Shown here piece after piece: positions 61,901-64,000 of a stretch of 64,000 nt of DNA. Made by a program: the position numbers and the translations under genes. The number at the start of each line of letters is the position of its first letter. Positions within the stretch are counted from its first letter, which is position 1. The notes beneath the pieces are model-generated. The model did no database searches and was not told the origin of the DNA. It worked only from the letters and a program-made list of their open reading frames with translations. Source of the DNA: Massilia aurea (GTDB taxonomy: Bacteria > Pseudomonadota > Gammaproteobacteria > Burkholderiales > Burkholderiaceae_D); contig NZ_JANUGZ010000008.1 in NCBI RefSeq assembly GCF_024753205.1, positions 46,250 to 110,249 of the forward strand, given 5' to 3'.

Positions 61901-64000
61901 TCGTCGGGGCAAGCGCCATGTGGTGTGGATCAGGGTTACACCGGGGCTGGGAAGCAAGGAGGTCGGCGCTCGTGGAATCATCGAGGACAAGAACGTGTGA
62001 TTCACCGCCCTCAACTATCTCCAGCAGTGAAGATTGGGTTAGCACAACCGCTGGCGCGCTGTCGTGGAGCATGTATGTGAGGCGAGCACGCGGGTAGGTC
62101 GGATCGAGGGGAACGTAGGCGCCGCCAGCCTTGAGGATCGCTAACAGGCCGACGATCATGTCCAGTCCACGCTCGAGGCAGATAGCAACCCGCGTCTCTG
62201 GCACGACTCCTTGCGCAATGAGGTAGTGAGCCAATTGATTTGCCCGCAAGTTTAGTTCACCATAGGTCAAGCGCTGATTACGGTAGACGAGAGCGGGTGA
62301 CTCCGGCTGCCGAGCGGCCTGTTCCTCGAAAGGCTGATGAATCAGGCACTCACGCCGGTAATCTACAGTTGGGCCGTTGAAATCGACTAACAATTGCTGT
62401 TGTTCCGCCGCACTGAGAATTGTGAGTTGCGCCACTGGCTGGGAGGGGTCGGTAACCATTGCCGCCAGCAAATTTTGGAAATAATTTGCGAAACGCTCGG
62501 CGGTTGTGTGATCGAACAGCTCACTCGAATACTCAAGGCCACCTGCGATCACATCGTCGTGCTCATTTAATCGTAACGACAGGTCAAAGTGAACACTGCG
62601 CTCACTTATGGGGAGTAGCGACAACTGCAATCCGGGTAAGTTCAACTGACGAGTTGGTCCGCTGTTCAGTGTTAGCATTGATTGGAAGAGTGGGCTGTGG
62701 CTCAGGCTGCGCGGCGGATTGACCGCTTCGACCACTTCCTCGAACGGCAGGTCTTGGTGGGAGTATGCTTGCAGTGACGTGGCCTTGACTTGCTCAATCA
62801 AGATATCCCCGCTGGTCATAGCATCGACTCGAACACGTAGTGCGAGTGTATTGACAAAACAGCCGATAAGTGATTCCAGCTCTCGATGCTTGCGATTGGC
62901 TGCTGGCGTGCCCACCACGATGTCGTCTTGGCCAGACAGGCGGGCAAGCAGGGCGGCCCACCCTGCGAGCAAGGTTACGAACATCGTTGCACCATGGCGC
63001 TGTGCCAGTCCTCTCAAGCCTTCGACCATGGCAGAGGATAAACGCAGGGGGACACTGCCACCGGCATAGGATTGCACTGGTGGGCGAGGACGGTCCGTTG
63101 GTAGCTCAAGCAGGGCCGGTGCTCCAGACAAATGGCTGCGCCAGAATTGGCTCTGTTCACAGAGGAGTTTACCTTGTAACCATTGGCGCTGCCAGACGGC
63201 ATAGTCTGCATACTGGATCGCGAGAGGGGGGAGGGGATCGGCCAACCCTTGGCTGAAAGCAGTGTAAAGAGTGGAAGTCTCTTGGATCAGCAAACCGACT
63301 GACCAGCCGTCCGAGACAATGTGATGTTGAGTCACAAGCAGCACATGCTCGTCGTCCCTCAGGCACAATAGGCGACCGCGAATTAGCGGGCCAGTGGATA
63401 AATTAAATGGTGCAGACGCCTCGTCAATGACGCGTCGGGAAACCGCCGATTCCTGCTCGTGTCCATATAGGTGGCGCAAGTCTTCGACACATAAGTTGAA
63501 ACCGCTGTGTGTCGGGCCAATCTGTTGATAGGGATGGCCCTGGCAATCGGCGAAGCAGGTCCGGAGGATTTCATGGCGCGCAACGATACGGTCAAGTGCA
63601 GCGCTTAGGGCGTCCACTTGCAGGCATCCCTGAAGACGCAACGCGGCTGGCATATGGTAAGCCGACGCGGCATTGTGGTCGAGCTGGTCAAGGACCCAGA
63701 GACGCTGCTGGGTCAGCGACAAGGGAAGTTCAGTGCTACGGCTAGCAGGCAGTAAAGGCGGGAGCGCAGCACGGCCCACCCATTCAGCTGCAAGGACGAG
63801 GTCACTTAGGACAGGGTGGGCGAACAGGTCGCGAAGAGCGATCTCAATGCCCAGGGCCTGACGCACCCGTGAAACTACTTGCACGGCTAGCAGCGAGTGT
63901 CCACCGAGTTCAAAGAAGTGGTCGTTGCGGCCGACGCGTTTCAGACCCAGCAGTTCCTGCCAGATCGCGGCAATGGCAGTCTCGGCCACTCCCTGCGGCA
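58917..64000 (-). CDS. NRPS, 3' part: PCP-C-A-PCP-TE-TE (partial)
   Basis: The frame is open to the window edge, and the codons before Met at 63989 read PQGV, so the real start lies beyond it. Domains in order: a carrier protein (FFELGGHSLL), a condensation domain with HHIVSDG (residues 222-228 from 63989) and an adenylation domain (YTSGSTGRPKG, MYGPTECTVDAT, YKTGDLGRW). Then come a second carrier (GGHSLLAVHL) and two thioesterases with GYSFGG and GHSYGG. The adenylation pocket reads approximately DMKELGMVDK, which shares seven of ten positions with a Glu-type code. Tandem thioesterases are known in lipopeptide synthetases and usually release or cyclise the product. Confidence 0.9.
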   Translation of the reverse strand, partial: PQGVAETAIAAIWQELLGLKRVGRNDHFFELGGHSLLAVQVVSRVRQALGIEIALRDLFAHPVLSDLVLAAEWVGRAALPPLLPASRSTELPLSLTQQRLWVLDQLDHNAASAYHMPAALRLQGCLQVDALSAALDRIVARHEILRTCFADCQGHPYQQIGPTHSGFNLCVEDLRHLYGHEQESAVSRRVIDEASAPFNLSTGPLIRGRLLCLRDDEHVLLVTQHHIVSDGWSVGLLIQETSTLYTAFSQGLADPLPPLAIQYADYAVWQRQWLQGKLLCEQSQFWRSHLSGAPALLELPTDRPRPPVQSYAGGSVPLRLSSAMVEGLRGLAQRHGATMFVTLLAGWAALLARLSGQDDIVVGTPAANRKHRELESLIGCFVNTLALRVRVDAMTSGDILIEQVKATSLQAYSHQDLPFEEVVEAVNPPRSLSHSPLFQSMLTLNSGPTRQLNLPGLQLSLLPISERSVHFDLSLRLNEHDDVIAGGLEYSSELFDHTTAERFANYFQNLLAAMVTDPSQPVAQLTILSAAEQQQLLVDFNGPTVDYRRECLIHQPFEEQAARQPESPALVYRNQRLTYGELNLRANQLAHYLIAQGVVPETRVAICLERGLDMIVGLLAILKAGGAYVPLDPTYPRARLTYMLHDSAPAVVLTQSSLLEIVEGGESHVLVLDDSTSADLLASQPRCNPDPHHMALAPTNLAYVIYTSGSTGRPKGVMVEHRSAVNFWLVLSTTIYTNMPPNANVALNSPFSFDMSLKGILQLLSGHCLTIVPESVRASGLEFKHFLQTYEIDAFECTPTQFEVLERAGIMTDTSHHPKLVLLGGEAVSLPLWRKIANAPTTRFFNMYGPTECTVDATIGLIDNTSERPHIGTTISNAHVYLLDPYGQPVPFGVAGEIHIGGVGVARGYLNRPELTAERFLPDPFARIPGARMYKTGDLGRWLSNGNLEYHGRNDTQVKIRGFRIELQEIEAKLTNCDNIQEAVVMVREDNPGDTRLVAYLLPKNGTSPSVTSLRAALAETLPNYMVPSAFVTIYAFPLNPNGKLDRKALPPPDLSAVACRDYEAPQGLTETIIAALWETLLGIDRVGRNDHFFELGGHSLLAVHLISRASQAGLSLTLGDLITNPVLSKLSAAINDKTKRVSTRLVPVRTSGTHKPLFLVHAAGGTVTYVSELGQLLDMDMPVYGLRAAGLEEGEVPRTSVEAMADDYLAEMRQVQPVGPYFLGGYSFGGLVAYEIANRLIAAGESVAFLGLIDTALPVPLHYDEEKGIDEFFSMLRYFGRQNPETLGQLRKMAETRDIERMLDYCYETGLLPREIERSTIRRRLATLTANHIAKAKYWAPKINTHLTLFSAEGESRQDCSIGWRKFYSDNLSIHTVPGNHASMMDWPNIEHLGNALGRSLQTALNNEVSHPEAAYRPAVVLQAGQAGFEPIIIIPGAGGSVTAFVDLAQQLDARIPLLGLQPRGLCGQLAPYLDVEVAATAYLAAIREHYPQGPYNFAGHSYGGWIAFEVARQLSLAGERVNMLMLLDSRSPNASHIVRAVRTHEDVLLELIQLYEMNYECDLNIVLDDLRKWDKDEQVDVLLARLVNAGIFPSQTRRDVLAGIIRVFETNINTRYTPKTKYTGELNLVYAFEPTRHNPVQGALAKKNTVRWDECSLSIKEIQVEANHMTLLRSPQNHKVVRHIHEIYFTK

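Overview
The window looks like part of a large, low-copy, mosaic plasmid (or a plasmid-derived region) of a beta-proteobacterium, most likely Burkholderiales and possibly Oxalobacteraceae. The basis is the MvaT/H-NS-like small histone, the IncP-type traK-traL-traM order, DUF1173 and fertility-inhibition-like genes, the IS content and codon use. The taxonomic call is inference.

Layout. 1-1.9 kb: three 20-bp direct repeats and an IS1182-family element with a frameshifted transposase. 2-14.2 kb: an accessory and defence region with an LprI-like protein, a two-gene Gabija-type system (gajA-gajB), a membrane protein carrying a captured NrdA N-terminus, a five-gene fully overlapping operon (small secreted peptide, HNH nuclease, Zn/HNH protein, coiled-coil protein, tyrosine recombinase) and an Mrr-like nuclease. 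Clusters of inverted TTTACTTC-type repeats lie beside these blocks. 14.2-18.1 kb: a fertility-inhibition-like gene, small unknown genes and a frameshifted ATP-dependent DNA ligase, several with the same short hairpin just before the start codon. 18.3-24.3 kb: the replication and segregation core, with ParM-type actin plus partner, RepA flanked by two groups of three 13-bp palindromes, and ParA-ParB. 24.5-28.8 kb: a second recombinase pair with degenerate catalytic motifs, a perfect 16-bp inverted repeat, and a DUF4209/HEPN-like protein.

29-47 kb: remains of a conjugation region. There is a VirB2-like pilin cut by an IS5 fragment, a CAP-domain lipoprotein, DsbC-like proteins, a lytic transglycosylase, traM-traL-traK beside a candidate oriT, a tyrosine recombinase, TraR/DksA and XRE regulators, DUF1173, and a ParB-like pseudogene. 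No relaxase, coupling protein or complete type IV secretion system is visible. Several genes carry single-base frameshifts or nonsense codons, so either the transfer region is decaying or the assembly has residual indel errors. 47-54.5 kb: an IS graveyard (IS3, IS5, IS6 and integrase fragments) around an AT-rich island with a secreted protein, then an H-NS-like protein and a Phd/VapC-type toxin-antitoxin pair.

55-64 kb: part of a nonribosomal peptide cluster. It has an HPPD-like VOC protein, a PLP aminotransferase, an IS5 insertion, a SyrP-like TauD/TfdA oxygenase and the 3' end of an NRPS gene (PCP-C-A-PCP-TE-TE) that runs off the right edge. The aminotransferase, VOC protein and oxygenase probably make or modify a nonstandard amino acid for the peptide; this is inference.
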